This document shows, piece by piece, positions 54,356 through 63,680 of a stretch of DNA of 64,000 bases. The notes below the pieces were generated by a model. The model was not told the origin of the DNA. It worked only from the letters and a program-made list of their open reading frames with translations, and did not search any database. Positions within the stretch are counted from its first letter, which is position 1; every line of letters starts with the position of its first letter. The translations under genes and the position numbers were made by a program. This DNA is from Clostridia bacterium (GTDB lineage: Bacteria > Bacillota > Clostridia > Oscillospirales > Acutalibacteraceae), in assembly GCA_017399065.1 (NCBI GenBank), contig JAFQEL010000031.1, forward strand, positions 1-64,000, in the 5' to 3' direction.

Positions 54356-55549
54356 ATGGATAAGAAACTTAAAATAGGCGTTTTCGGTGCAAGAAGAGGC
54401 CGCGGAATTGCTCAGGGTCTTACTCTCACCGACAAAGCATATATCAGTGCAGTTTGCGATTACGATGAATCGACTTATGAAAACATCAAGCCGTTTTGCT
54501 GTGAAGAGACAAAATTCTACAAGGATTTTGATGAGTTTATCGAAAGCGGAATGGATGCTGTTGTGCTCACAAATTTCTTCCATCAGCACGCAAAATATGC
54601 AGTTCTGGCACTTGAAAAGGGCATTCACGTACTTAGTGAAACAATGCCTGCCGTCACAATGGCTGAGTGCGTTGAAATCTGCCGTGCAAGCGAAAAAAGC
54701 GGTGCGATCTATATGCTCGCAGAAAACTATGCATATTTTGCAGTTATCAGCAAGCTTACAGAGATTTATCAGAGCGGTACTCTCGGCGAGGCTCTTTACT
54801 GTGAGGGTGAATACGTTCATCCCATGAGCCACGAAGAATATGTTCACTACACACCCACAACCACTCACTGGCGTGCACAGATGCCTTCGGGCTTCTATCT
54901 CAGCCATTCATTCGCACCCCTTATGAGAGTTACAAACGATATACCTGTTTCCGTTAACGCAAGAAGCATTTATACCGACGGAATGCGTCAGGAGCGTGAG
55001 GGCGAGCCCATCAAAGACGTTGCGTCGATTATGCTCTGCACAATGAGCAGAGGTGCCGTTGCCAGAATTACAGGCTGGGCTAAATTCGGCGGTCACGGCA
55101 ACTGGTACCGTTTTGCCTGCGCAAAGGGCAGTGCAGAAACCGTAAGAGGCGACGGCGGAAAAATCAGAATCGTTTATAACGATTGGGAAGTACCCGAAGG
55201 AGTTGAGCCTGAAAAGGTTTCGACAGTCGGTTTCCCCTTCGATAAGGATAAGGCAAGCCAGTGCGGCCATTCGGGCGGCGACTATTATGTAGCTCACGAA
55301 TTCTTGAGCTGTATTCTCGAGGGCAGACAGCCTTATTTCAACGCTTACCGTTCATGTGCAATGAGTGCGGTAGCAATTCTCGGCTGGAGAAGCAGCCTTC
55401 ACAACGGTGCAGAGTATAAGATTCCCGATTTCTCGAACGAAGAAGAGCGAAAACAGTACGAGAACGACAATCTTTCTCCCTTCCCGGATGAAAACGGTGT
55501 AGCAAACTATCCCTGCACAAAGTATGATGCAGATAAATACGATATCTGA
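54356..55549 (+). CDS. Gfo/Idh/MocA family oxidoreductase
   Basis: NAD(P)-dependent sugar oxidoreductase of 397 residues. N-terminal Rossmann fold KIGVFGARRGRGIAQGL and VDAVVLTNFFHQH; the catalytic region has LSETMPAVTMAECVEICR, where the usual EKP is ETM, then AENYAYFA. C-terminal domain: HPMSHEEYVHYTPTTTHWRAQ. The replaced Lys in the EKP motif may mean a different mechanism or no redox activity. GGAGG precedes the ATG. Confidence 0.88.
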   Translation: MDKKLKIGVFGARRGRGIAQGLTLTDKAYISAVCDYDESTYENIKPFCCEETKFYKDFDEFIESGMDAVVLTNFFHQHAKYAVLALEKGIHVLSETMPAVTMAECVEICRASEKSGAIYMLAENYAYFAVISKLTEIYQSGTLGEALYCEGEYVHPMSHEEYVHYTPTTTHWRAQMPSGFYLSHSFAPLMRVTNDIPVSVNARSIYTDGMRQEREGEPIKDVASIMLCTMSRGAVARITGWAKFGGHGNWYRFACAKGSAETVRGDGGKIRIVYNDWEVPEGVEPEKVSTVGFPFDKDKASQCGHSGGDYYVAHEFLSCILEGRQPYFNAYRSCAMSAVAILGWRSSLHNGAEYKIPDFSNEEERKQYENDNLSPFPDENGVANYPCTKYDADKYDI

Positions 55550-55590
55550 TTTTTCGGCAAGCTGTGAGACTTCGAGAAAGATGACGAGAT

Positions 55591-55647
55591 GCCGTGTTCT
55601 TTGCCCCGAAGCTGTACAAAGGTACCGCGAGAGGGCAAAAACACGGC
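55591..55647. repeat. Long intergenic hairpin
   Basis: GCCGTGTTCTTTGCCC (55591-55606) pairs with GGGCAAAAACACGGC (55633-55647), with one unpaired base near the middle of the stem and an inner GTAC/GTAC. No T run follows, so it is not a simple terminator. Confidence 0.7.
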
Positions 55648-55678
55648 AAACGCACAATATTTAATACAACAAAAAGAA

Positions 55679-55721
55679 AATCAGGAAGATTTGCTTGTTA
55701 ATCCTCCTGATTTTTTCTTGT
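55679..55721 (+). terminator. Terminator after Gfo/Idh/MocA gene
   Basis: AATCAGGA (55679-55686) with TCCTGATT (55705-55712) and T run. A second hairpin, AAGGGCAGAC (55791-55800) with GTCTGCCCTT (55807-55816), ends the convergent XRE gene. Confidence 0.8.
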
Positions 55722-55821
55722 TTTGTTTTGAAAAAGTTCCTTATATTTTTCTTGTGCGTGTTCTCGGTGACTTTATCGACAGTCTGGATTAAGGGCAGAC
55801 TTTGCGGTCTGCCCTTAATTA

Positions 55822-56160
55822 TCAGCTGTCTTTATATTTATCCATTTCAATCAGTATACGATATATCTGTTCTTGCTCTTCTGTGGTTTTTGCTGATAAG
55901 AATTCGTAACACTCCAAAGGAATATTTCTTTCTGTTTTGCCTGCAGAATCAAGCTTTTCAAAAAGTTTTGACAGAGGAACGTTTAATGCAGATGAAATTT
56001 TTTCGATGCTTTCAAGAGTTGCGTTCTTCTCACCGCGTTCAATCTGACCGATATACGTTGGATGACAACCGGAAAGCTCAGCAAGTTTTTCCTGGCTGAG
56101 ACCAAGCTGATTTCTGTAATTACGTATTCTTTGTCCTACGGCTTTTGTAATTTCACTCAT
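55822..56160 (-). CDS. XRE-family transcriptional regulator
   Basis: 112 residues from ATG 56160; an earlier in-frame codon at 56172 has no better site. The N-terminal helix-turn-helix spans VGQRIRNYRNQLGLSQEKLAELSGCHPTYIGQIERGEKNATLESIEKIS. The short C-terminal helix part (EEQEQIYRILIEMDKY) may dimerise. Upstream lie three copies of AGACTAT (one inverted), likely its operators. Target genes unknown. Confidence 0.9.
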   Translation of the reverse strand: MSEITKAVGQRIRNYRNQLGLSQEKLAELSGCHPTYIGQIERGEKNATLESIEKISSALNVPLSKLFEKLDSAGKTERNIPLECYEFLSAKTTEEQEQIYRILIEMDKYKDS

Positions 56161-56190
56161 AGTTACTACCAATCCTTAAACAATTTCAAT

Positions 56191-56290
56191 TATAGTCTAT
56201 GAATATCGAAATAATTATTCTACAGACTATTGATATTGTTTGCCAATGGTGATATACTATAAATATATTTGTAGCTAAATTACAGACTAT
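56191..56290. promoter_or_regulatory. Operator region with three AGACTAT sites
   Basis: TACAGACTAT at 56221-56230 and 56281-56290, exactly 60 bases apart, and the inverted form ATAGTCTAT at 56192-56200. They flank AT-rich, promoter-like sequence (GATATACTATAAATAT) between the XRE gene and an empty region to the right. Autoregulation is inferred. Confidence 0.6.
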
Positions 56291-56480
56291 AGTGTTTGAA
56301 TTGAGCCTTGTTATTCAATAAATTCAATCTTAGATGACCGCTATACACACATAAAATTAAATCAGCTGAACTGCTTGTTTAAAAACATCCGGTTCCGAGA
56401 CTCCTTAAAAGCGGAGTTTTTTAAGATAGCAAGGTCATTAAGATAGCCCGACGCACGCCAAGTTCGTCGGGCATTTTTGT
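56291..56480 (+). ncRNA. Candidate small RNA or leader with two terminator-like hairpins
   Basis: No gene is seen here. The sequence holds an ACTCC/GGAGT hairpin with T6 (56400-56422) and then a strong GCCCGACG/CGTCGGGC hairpin (56446-56453 with 56465-56472) with T run, plus two copies of TTAAGATAG (56421 and 56439 approx). Since the TrmH gene has its own promoter downstream of the last terminator, the terminators must end another transcript that starts in the AGACTAT operator region. Unproven. Confidence 0.4.
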
Positions 56481-56487
56481 TTGGATG

Positions 56488-56516
56488 TTGATATTGTTAT
56501 AACAGAGTGATATAAT
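56488..56516 (+). promoter_or_regulatory. Promoter of trmH-like gene
   Basis: TTGATA at 56488-56493 and TATAAT at 56511-56516, 17-base spacer, 27 bases before the ATG. Confidence 0.7.
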
Positions 56517-56543
56517 TTATATATCAACGTAACGGAGAATAAT

Positions 56544-57359
56544 ATGAACACAATCACAGAAATAACGGATTTTTTTGCTCCCGAGCTCGATGTATATGCG
56601 AGGTTAAGCGAGAATCAGCTCCTGAACAGAGAATTTCCTGAAAAAGGCTTGTTTATCGCGGAAAGCCCGAAGGTTATCGAGCGTGCTCTCAATGCAGGGT
56701 ATGAGCCTGTTTCATGCCTGATGGAGAAAAAGCATATTGAGGGTGAGGGCAGGCAGATATTAAGCAGAATAAAAGATGCTCCCGTATTTTGTGCGGAGTT
56801 TGATATTCTGACTCAGCTGACGGGCTTCAAGCTTACACGGGGTATGCTGTGTGCGATGAGGCGTAAGCCTTTGCCCGACGTAAGAGAAATCTGCGAAAAT
56901 AAAAGCAGGATAGTTATACTTGACAAAGTGATGAATCCTACAAACGTAGGCGCAATAATCCGCTCGGCAGCGGCACTGGGTATGGATGCGGTGCTGCTTA
57001 CTCCCGGCTGTTCAGACCCGTTGTACAGACGTGCCGCAAGAGTAAGTATGGGTACGGTGTTTCAGATTGAATGGACTTTTCTGAAGGATGAGAGCCTTGA
57101 TGAAATAAAGTCACTCGGATTCAGAACCGTAGCTATGGCTCTTAAGGATAATTCACTTTCTATAAATGACCCGAGGCTGACAAGTGAAAAGAAACTTGCG
57201 GTGATAATGGGGACAGAAGGCGACGGACTTTCCGATAATACTATAGCCGATTGTGATTTTACAGTGAAAATACCGATGTATCACGGTGTTGATTCGCTGA
57301 ACGTTGCAGCTGCTTCCGCGGTAGCATTTTATCAGCTCGGCCAAAAACAGAATGTTTGA
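56544..57359 (+). CDS. TrmH/SpoU family RNA 2'-O-methyltransferase
   Basis: 271 residues. An N-terminal substrate-binding domain (ESPKVIERALNAGYEPVSCL) precedes the SPOUT knot: motif 1 NPTNVGAIIRSAAALGMDAV with its Arg, motif 2 IMGTEGDGLS, motif 3 IPMYHGVDSLNVAAASAVAFYQL. It methylates a tRNA or rRNA ribose; target not evident. CGGAG precedes the ATG. The stop codon lies inside the -35 box of the next promoter. Confidence 0.93.
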   Translation: MNTITEITDFFAPELDVYARLSENQLLNREFPEKGLFIAESPKVIERALNAGYEPVSCLMEKKHIEGEGRQILSRIKDAPVFCAEFDILTQLTGFKLTRGMLCAMRRKPLPDVREICENKSRIVILDKVMNPTNVGAIIRSAAALGMDAVLLTPGCSDPLYRRAARVSMGTVFQIEWTFLKDESLDEIKSLGFRTVAMALKDNSLSINDPRLTSEKKLAVIMGTEGDGLSDNTIADCDFTVKIPMYHGVDSLNVAAASAVAFYQLGQKQNV

Positions 57360-57384
57360 CATTTTTGTATTCGGAGAATATAAT
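57356..57384 (+). promoter_or_regulatory. Consensus promoter of the lyase gene
   Basis: TTGACA at 57356-57361 and TATAAT at 57379-57384 with a 17-base spacer, a perfect sigma-A promoter that overlaps the trmH stop. Strong expression expected. Confidence 0.85.
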
Positions 57385-57430
57385 TAAATAAATCGTTAAA
57401 TTACTTAGAATAAAAGTGAGGTTGTTAAAA

Positions 57431-58348
57431 ATGAGTCTTGAAAAGTATAAGGGTATAATTCCTGCGTTCTATGCCTGCTATGATGATGAAGGTAATATTT
57501 CAAAAGAAAGAACAAAGGCTCTCGTAGAGTTCCTTATTGAAAAGGGTGTCAAAGGTCTTTACGTAGGTGGCTCATCAGGTGAGTGTATTTATCATAGTGT
57601 ACAGGACAGAAAAGAAACCCTTGAAGCGGTAATGGAAATCGCAAAGGGCAGAATCACGATTATTGCCCACGTTGCATGCAACAACACCAAAGACAGCTGT
57701 GAGCTTGCACGTCACGCTGAAAGTCTCGGCGTTGACGCTATAGCAACAATTCCCCCTATCTATTTCCGCCTCCCCGAAAAGGCTATTGCTAAATACTGGA
57801 ACGATATTTCAGCGGCAGCTCCCAACACAGACTATATTATTTATAATATTCCTCAGCTTGCAGGCGTTGCTCTCACACCGTCTCTTTTCGCTGAGATGCT
57901 CAAAAACCCTAAAGTTATAGGCGTTAAAAACTCATCTATGCCGATTCAGGATATACAGATGTTCAAGAGACAGGCAAAGATGAGCGGCAGAGACATTATC
58001 ATTTTCAACGGTCCCGATGAGCAGTTTGTCGGCGGCAGACTTATCGGTGCTGACGGCGGTATCGGCGGTACCTACGGCGTAATGCCCGAAATTTACGTAA
58101 AGCTTGATGAGCTCGTAAAGAACGGAGAATTTGAAGCTGCAAGAGTGCTTCAGGATGCTGCAAACGAGGTTACCTATACAATGTGCTCTGCAAAGGGCAA
58201 TATGTATGCAGTGGCTAAGGCTGTTCTTAAAAAGAGAATGGGCGTTGACCTCGGCGGCGTAAGAGCTCCTCTTCTCAATCTTGAAGAGGGTGATGAAGCG
58301 ATTGTCGAAAAGGCGTATGAGCTTGTGGAAAAAGCACTTGCTTTATAA
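57431..58348 (+). CDS. N-acetylneuraminate lyase-like class I aldolase (DapA family)
   Basis: 305 residues from ATG 57431 (GAGG site). Cleaves, most likely, sialic acid or a similar keto-deoxy acid to pyruvate. GGSSGECIYHS is the carboxylate-binding GxxGE loop, Tyr138 is in YNIP, and the Schiff-base Lys166 in GVKNSS; positions match E. coli NanA Tyr137 and Lys165. The loop GGSSGE fits the lyase subgroup better than DapA (GTTGE). Its perfect promoter and the sialidase-like gene and kdsB 14-16 kb upstream support a sialic-acid or ulosonate role. Confidence 0.85.
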   Translation: MSLEKYKGIIPAFYACYDDEGNISKERTKALVEFLIEKGVKGLYVGGSSGECIYHSVQDRKETLEAVMEIAKGRITIIAHVACNNTKDSCELARHAESLGVDAIATIPPIYFRLPEKAIAKYWNDISAAAPNTDYIIYNIPQLAGVALTPSLFAEMLKNPKVIGVKNSSMPIQDIQMFKRQAKMSGRDIIIFNGPDEQFVGGRLIGADGGIGGTYGVMPEIYVKLDELVKNGEFEAARVLQDAANEVTYTMCSAKGNMYAVAKAVLKKRMGVDLGGVRAPLLNLEEGDEAIVEKAYELVEKALAL

Positions 58349-58416
58349 TGAACAAGCTTTACGGTTAACGGGTGAGATTCGGATTTGACAAAACAATTTG
58401 CAATTACCGTACACAA

Positions 58417-58449
58417 AAAAGCAAGCAGTTCATTTACTGCTTGCTTTTG
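58417..58449 (+). terminator. Terminator of the lyase gene
   Basis: AAAAGCAAGCAG (58417-58428) with CTGCTTGCTTTT (58437-58448), perfect 12-bp stem. Confidence 0.92.
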
Positions 58450-58467
58450 GTATTTTGGTTGTGCGGA

Positions 58468-58496
58468 TTGTTTTGGATGCGCACTTATGATATAAT
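58468..58496 (+). promoter_or_regulatory. Promoter of the long GH78 gene
   Basis: TTGTTT at 58468-58473 and TATAAT at 58491-58496, 17-base spacer. Confidence 0.6.
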
Positions 58497-58559
58497 TAAA
58501 ATTACATTGCTATGATTTTTCAGTAGGTTGATTCCGATAGGGATACAGGAGAGGATATA

Positions 58560-60884
58560 ATGCAGATTATACAGACGATAATTTCATATCTTGTAATAGC
58601 GGCGGGGTTTGTTACGTCGCTGTTTTCGTGGGGCAATCCGACGTTAGTACCTTATACAAACGATTATGAGATTCCCGAAACCGTTCCCGGATACTGCGTT
58701 ATTTCAACCGAAGAAAAAACAGACTGGGAAGCAAAATGGATATGGGACAAGGACAACCTGACGGAAGAAAACGTCTGGATGTGTTTTAGTAAAAAGGTCG
58801 GTTTTGACAAAGTGCCGCAGGAGCTCATTGCGTACATCTCCGCAGACTCTAAATATTGGCTTTATGTAAACGGAGAGACAGTTGTGTTTGAAGGAAATGT
58901 AAAGCGAGGTCCTGAAAAGAATGGCGGATATTACGACAGTATAGATATTGCTCCTTTTCTCAAAGAGGGCGAAAACTCAATTTGTGCGCTGGTGTGGTAT
59001 TGGGATGATGAAACGAGCTATTCCTACTGCGGCAGCGGTCAGGGAGGTTTTCTTTTTGAAGCTGTAAACGATAATACAGCGATAGTTTCCGATAAAAGCT
59101 GGAAGGTGAAAAGACATTCGGCTTATATAGACAGTGCTCTTTATCCGCCTAATTACAGAATTGCCGAATACAGCATTTATTTTGATGCAAGAAAGGAGCT
59201 CGGCGACTGGACAAGTACAGCTTATGATGTTTTTTCGTGGGAGAATGCAACCGAATATGCATCAGGCGGCGAAGGTGTTTACGGCAAACTTTATCCGAGA
59301 GGAATACCTTTCCTCAAAGATTATGGGCTTAAAGATTATGAGAATTCAAAGGATTACGAAAACTATACCGTAACAAAGCTTACGGGTGAGAAAATAACGG
59401 TTGACATTCCGTATAACGCACAGCTCACTCCCTATCTTAAAATCACAGCACCTGCAGGCAAAAAGATACGCATAACAACGGAAAATACGTTGATAGGTGC
59501 GGTTTCAGCTACCTATATAACCAAGGAGGGCGAGCAGGAATTTGAGGCTTTGGGCTGGATTAACGGTGAGCACATTACTTATGAAATACCTTACGGTGTT
59601 ACCGTAATTTCGCTTATGTACCGTGAAACGGGTTATGACAGCTCATTCTGCGGAGACTTTAAATGCGATGACGAATTTCTGAATTCACTGTGGCAGAAAT
59701 CTTTGCGTACGCTCTACGTAACTATGCGTGACAGCTTTATGGATTGCCCCGACAGAGAAAGAGCACAGTGGTGGGGCGACGTCACAAGCGAAATGTTTAT
59801 GACGATGTACTCTATGGACAGCAACTCATATCTGCTGTATCAGAAGGGCGTGGAGGCTATGCTTTCTCACGTTGACGATACAAAGGTACTGCAGACGGTT
59901 GTGCCGATAAGCGGTGATTATTTTGAGCTTCCGGTACAGCAGCTTGCAGGAATCGTAGGCTTTCTGACTTACTATGAATACACCGGTGATACTGATTTTA
60001 TCGAAAAGGTTTACGATGCTTCGCTCGATTATCTGAAGCTCTGGGAAATTGGCGAAAATAATCTTGTTGTGCACCGAGCGGGTTCGTGGGATTGGGCTGA
60101 CTGGGGCAGTAAAGCTGATATGACGGCGATAGAAAACGCCTGGGTTTACTACGCTCTTTCCTCTGTGGAAGAAATGGCGGAGATTCTCGGCAAGGATGAA
60201 GATATCGCATTTGTTGCCGAAAGAAAAGCAGCTGTTGAAGAAGGCTATAAAACTCTCTGGACAGAAGGCGGCTACAAGAGCAAAGACGTAAGAAAGCCTG
60301 ATGACAGAGCAAATGCTCTTGCCGTTTTGTCGGGACTTGCCGAAGAAGAGCAGTACGGTACAATAACAAAAGTGCTTACAACAACTAAAAATTCAAGCCC
60401 TTATATGGAATACTACGTGCTTGAGGCACTTTGTAAAATGGGTGAGTATGAAGCTGCAAAGGACAGAATCACGGAAAGATATGCCGATATGATGGGTGAG
60501 GATTACTCTACGCTGTGGGAATTCTGGGATTCGTGGCGCGGTACGAAAAATCACGCATGGAGCGGCGGCCCTCTTGTTATAATGAGTAAGCATTTTGCCG
60601 GCATCACGCCGATTGAAGCAGGATACGAAAAGGTGAAAATAGAGCCGCAGTACGCTCTGTCCGACAGTATGAGCTGTACCGTACCGAGTGTAAAGGGATT
60701 AATCACGCTGGATTATGAAAAGAATGCGGAAAATTACGTTATTAATATTACCGTTCCGCAAGATGTGAAGGTTGTTCTGTACGCGCCGACAGGTGCTGAC
60801 GTAAATATTAATTCAGAGCCTTTTTATAAAAACGGAGAGTGCGTGAATACTGACGAAAATGTTGATGTGAGATTACGGAAATAA
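58560..60884 (+). CDS. GH78-type (alpha-L-rhamnosidase) glycoside hydrolase, exported
   Basis: 774 residues, with a hydrophobic N-terminus (MQIIQTIISYLVIAAGFVTS), signal or anchor. A beta-sandwich (SKYWLYVNGETVVFEG) and a second beta domain precede the (alpha/alpha)6 barrel, whose acid motif reads DSFMDCPDRERAQWWGDV, followed by WDWADWG and FWDSWRGTKNHAWSGGP. C-terminal beta domain ends the protein. AGGAGAGG precedes the ATG. Rhamnoside is the family default; other substrates are possible. Paired in the region with the short intracellular GH78-like protein at 37340. Confidence 0.9.
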   Translation: MQIIQTIISYLVIAAGFVTSLFSWGNPTLVPYTNDYEIPETVPGYCVISTEEKTDWEAKWIWDKDNLTEENVWMCFSKKVGFDKVPQELIAYISADSKYWLYVNGETVVFEGNVKRGPEKNGGYYDSIDIAPFLKEGENSICALVWYWDDETSYSYCGSGQGGFLFEAVNDNTAIVSDKSWKVKRHSAYIDSALYPPNYRIAEYSIYFDARKELGDWTSTAYDVFSWENATEYASGGEGVYGKLYPRGIPFLKDYGLKDYENSKDYENYTVTKLTGEKITVDIPYNAQLTPYLKITAPAGKKIRITTENTLIGAVSATYITKEGEQEFEALGWINGEHITYEIPYGVTVISLMYRETGYDSSFCGDFKCDDEFLNSLWQKSLRTLYVTMRDSFMDCPDRERAQWWGDVTSEMFMTMYSMDSNSYLLYQKGVEAMLSHVDDTKVLQTVVPISGDYFELPVQQLAGIVGFLTYYEYTGDTDFIEKVYDASLDYLKLWEIGENNLVVHRAGSWDWADWGSKADMTAIENAWVYYALSSVEEMAEILGKDEDIAFVAERKAAVEEGYKTLWTEGGYKSKDVRKPDDRANALAVLSGLAEEEQYGTITKVLTTTKNSSPYMEYYVLEALCKMGEYEAAKDRITERYADMMGEDYSTLWEFWDSWRGTKNHAWSGGPLVIMSKHFAGITPIEAGYEKVKIEPQYALSDSMSCTVPSVKGLITLDYEKNAENYVINITVPQDVKVVLYAPTGADVNINSEPFYKNGECVNTDENVDVRLRK

Positions 60885-60914
60885 CGTTATTTCAACAGGG
60901 GATAAAATGAGTTA

Positions 60915-63680
60915 TTAAACAGAGATTTTAATTTTGCTGCCGCCTGTTTTATCTTTAGTGATAATAATCTGTTTATCGATTTTTTCTTTAAGCTCGGCAA
61001 CGTGGGATATGATGCCGACAAGTCTGTTGCCGTCTGAAAGCTCAGCAAGTGCAGAAAATGCCTGCGAAAGTGATTCTGAATCGAGTGAGCCGAAGCCTTC
61101 GTCAACGAACATAGTGTCAAGCTTTATTCCGCCGGCACTTGACTGGATTTCGTCGGCAAGGCCGAGTGCAAGTGAAAGCGAAGCCTTGAACTGCTCACCG
61201 CCCGAGAGTGTTTTGACACTTCTGACCGACCCGTTGTAGTAGTCTTTTACCGAAAGCTCGAGTCCGCTCTGACTGCGGTTGTTATCGGCAATCTCGGTGC
61301 GGATAAGCTCAAACTGTCCGCCGGACATTCTGAAGAAACGTGTATTGGCTTTGCGCAGGATCCTGTCAAAGTAGTTTTTCTGTACATACGTTTCAAATGC
61401 AAGCTTTTCTTTGCCTTTGACATTGCCGTTTGCGGTGTCGGAAAGAGCGTCAAGGCTTATCTGTCTCTTTTCGGCAACGGATAAGTCGGAAGACTTGGTA
61501 CGGATATTTACAAGGGCGGTCGAGTTTGCGTTGAGGCGTATGTTCAATAGGTCAATTTTTTCGGTAAGCTGTTTTTTCTCGGCTGTAAGTGTTGCTCTTT
61601 CTTCTGTCAGAGCAGCGATATCAAATTCGTCAACGTTTGCAATCTGCTCCTTGAGCTGATTGATTCTGCCGTCAAGTGCAGTTACTTCTTTTTCGGCTGT
61701 ATTGAAGGCTGTACGGGCTTTTTCGTAGTCAGCCTGCATTGTGTTCAGAGAATTACGCAGAGCTTTTATGGCGGCGTGTGCTTCTGTCCTGACGGCGAAT
61801 TTCAGGGTTGCGGCAATAGTTTTACATCTGCTTTCAAGCTCTTCTTTAGCTGCACTGTCAGATGCAATTTTCTGTTTTATATCTGCTATTGACGCGTTGA
61901 TGCTTTGGAATTTTTCTTCGAGCAGAGGCAACTGCTCATCAAGTACAGCCTTACGCTTTTCGTTTGCGGTTTCTTTTGATATCTCCGAATCGGTTTCGGT
62001 TATTTCAATGTTGATTTTTTCAATTGCTGTCTGAGCACAGTCTGCAGCAGTATCTGTTTCGCTGATATCAGGAATACTTTCAAGTTGTGTAAGAACAGTG
62101 CTTTTCTGTGCCTCAATTTTACCCTTTGTTTCACCTGCTGCCGCACTTGCTTTGGCAGCGTTTGCCTGAGCGGTATCTGCCTTGGATTTTGCGGCGTTTA
62201 CCTCAGCTTCGGTAGGTGCTTTTTCGGATTTGCGTGCTGTCATAGGGTGCAAAACCGAGCCGCAGACGGGGCATGGGACACCGTCGCGGAGACTTTCTGC
62301 AAGTATACCTGCCTGTTCGTCAAGAAAGGCTTTGTACTTTACAGTGTAGCTGTTCCTGAGCTCTTCTGCCTTCTGTGCATCGGCAAGGTAAACAGCTTGC
62401 TCTTGTGCATACTGTTTCTGCAACTGTTCAAGCAGACGGATGTTACGGATAAGCTTTTCAAGCTCTGATTTATTGGCTGAAAGCTGCTCTTTGCGGCGAA
62501 AAAGCTTCTCTTTTTGTGCTCCTGCACTCTCCAGCGACTTTTGTTCAGCTTTTATATCGGCAATCTGCTTTTCTGTTTTCTGAGCAGTGCCGATTGCAAG
62601 CTCAAGTGCAGCTGCTGCATTTTTCATAGATGTGTCAAGTGAATTAGCTTTACATAAAGAGGCGTCCAGCTCGTCGTATCTTACAAGCTCTGCTTCTATT
62701 TCGGCTGCCTTTTTTGCGATGTTTTCCTGCTCAGGTTTTACTGCTTTTTGTGTTTCGAAAGCATTCCTTGATTCTTCAAGCTTTTCTGATGCGTATTTGC
62801 GGTTTTCGAGTGAAACTGCAAGCAATTTTTTCGCTTTTTCCCGCTCTTCACCACGTGTGAGCTTTTCGGTAACGAGAACAAATTTGGTTTCTGTTTCCGC
62901 AAGCTGTCGGGAAGTGTTTTCTTTATCTGCCAGGTCATTGTCGATAAGCTGCTGAGTGAGTGTGAGTACGTCTTCTATCATCATCAGACCGTTTTTGGCT
63001 TTTTCTGTTTCAATGTTCAGAACGTCATCTTCGTCACACATTATACCCTGAATATATTGCTTCACACTGTTGCTGAGCCTCCGGCACTCAGCCTCAGCTT
63101 CGGAAGCTGCGGCTTTGAGCTTTAACTGAAACGTCTGATAAGGTGCGGTTTTGAAAATTTTACGGAATATTTCCTGTCGCTCTTTTGTGTCTGCTGTAAG
63201 AAGCTTTCTGAAATCGCCCTGTGCAATCATTGCAACCTGCGAAAATTGATTGCGGTCAATTCCGATTATTTCGTTGATTGCTGAGTTGACATCTTTTATT
63301 TTTGTAATTACCGTACCGTCGGGCATAATGAGTTCAGCTTCGGCAGTCTGCTTTGTTGTGCCGTCGCCTCTTTTTGATTCGCGGATATATTCGGGTATGC
63401 GTTTTACTGTGTATATTTTTCCTGCATAGGCAAATGTGAGCTCTGCAAAGGTGGGAGTTGAGGGGTCGGCATACATTGAGCGCAGCATTGAGCTGTCTCT
63501 GAGATTGCCGCTTGCCGTACCGTAAAGAGCAAAGCAAACCGCGTCAAAAATCGTTGTTTTTCCTGCGCCTGTATCACCTGTTATAAGATACAGTCCGTTG
63601 ATGCCGAGCTTTTCAAAATCAACTTCAGTCAAGCCTGCATAGGGGCCGAAGGCTGATATTTTTATTTTTAAAGGTCTCAT
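60915..63680 (-). CDS. sbcC: Exonuclease subunit SbcC
   Basis: Large ATPase of the SbcCD nuclease, which opens hairpins and processes DNA ends. 921 residues from ATG 63680, beginning MRPLKIKISAFGPY. Walker A is GDTGAGKTTIFD (about 35-46); two long coiled-coil arms flank the zinc hook CPVCG near the middle; the ABC signature is LSGGEQFKASLSLALG and Walker B MFVDEGFGSLDSES. The start overlaps the sbcD stop (ATGA). Confidence 0.95.
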   Translation of the reverse strand: MRPLKIKISAFGPYAGLTEVDFEKLGINGLYLITGDTGAGKTTIFDAVCFALYGTASGNLRDSSMLRSMYADPSTPTFAELTFAYAGKIYTVKRIPEYIRESKRGDGTTKQTAEAELIMPDGTVITKIKDVNSAINEIIGIDRNQFSQVAMIAQGDFRKLLTADTKERQEIFRKIFKTAPYQTFQLKLKAAASEAEAECRRLSNSVKQYIQGIMCDEDDVLNIETEKAKNGLMMIEDVLTLTQQLIDNDLADKENTSRQLAETETKFVLVTEKLTRGEEREKAKKLLAVSLENRKYASEKLEESRNAFETQKAVKPEQENIAKKAAEIEAELVRYDELDASLCKANSLDTSMKNAAAALELAIGTAQKTEKQIADIKAEQKSLESAGAQKEKLFRRKEQLSANKSELEKLIRNIRLLEQLQKQYAQEQAVYLADAQKAEELRNSYTVKYKAFLDEQAGILAESLRDGVPCPVCGSVLHPMTARKSEKAPTEAEVNAAKSKADTAQANAAKASAAAGETKGKIEAQKSTVLTQLESIPDISETDTAADCAQTAIEKINIEITETDSEISKETANEKRKAVLDEQLPLLEEKFQSINASIADIKQKIASDSAAKEELESRCKTIAATLKFAVRTEAHAAIKALRNSLNTMQADYEKARTAFNTAEKEVTALDGRINQLKEQIANVDEFDIAALTEERATLTAEKKQLTEKIDLLNIRLNANSTALVNIRTKSSDLSVAEKRQISLDALSDTANGNVKGKEKLAFETYVQKNYFDRILRKANTRFFRMSGGQFELIRTEIADNNRSQSGLELSVKDYYNGSVRSVKTLSGGEQFKASLSLALGLADEIQSSAGGIKLDTMFVDEGFGSLDSESLSQAFSALAELSDGNRLVGIISHVAELKEKIDKQIIITKDKTGGSKIKISV

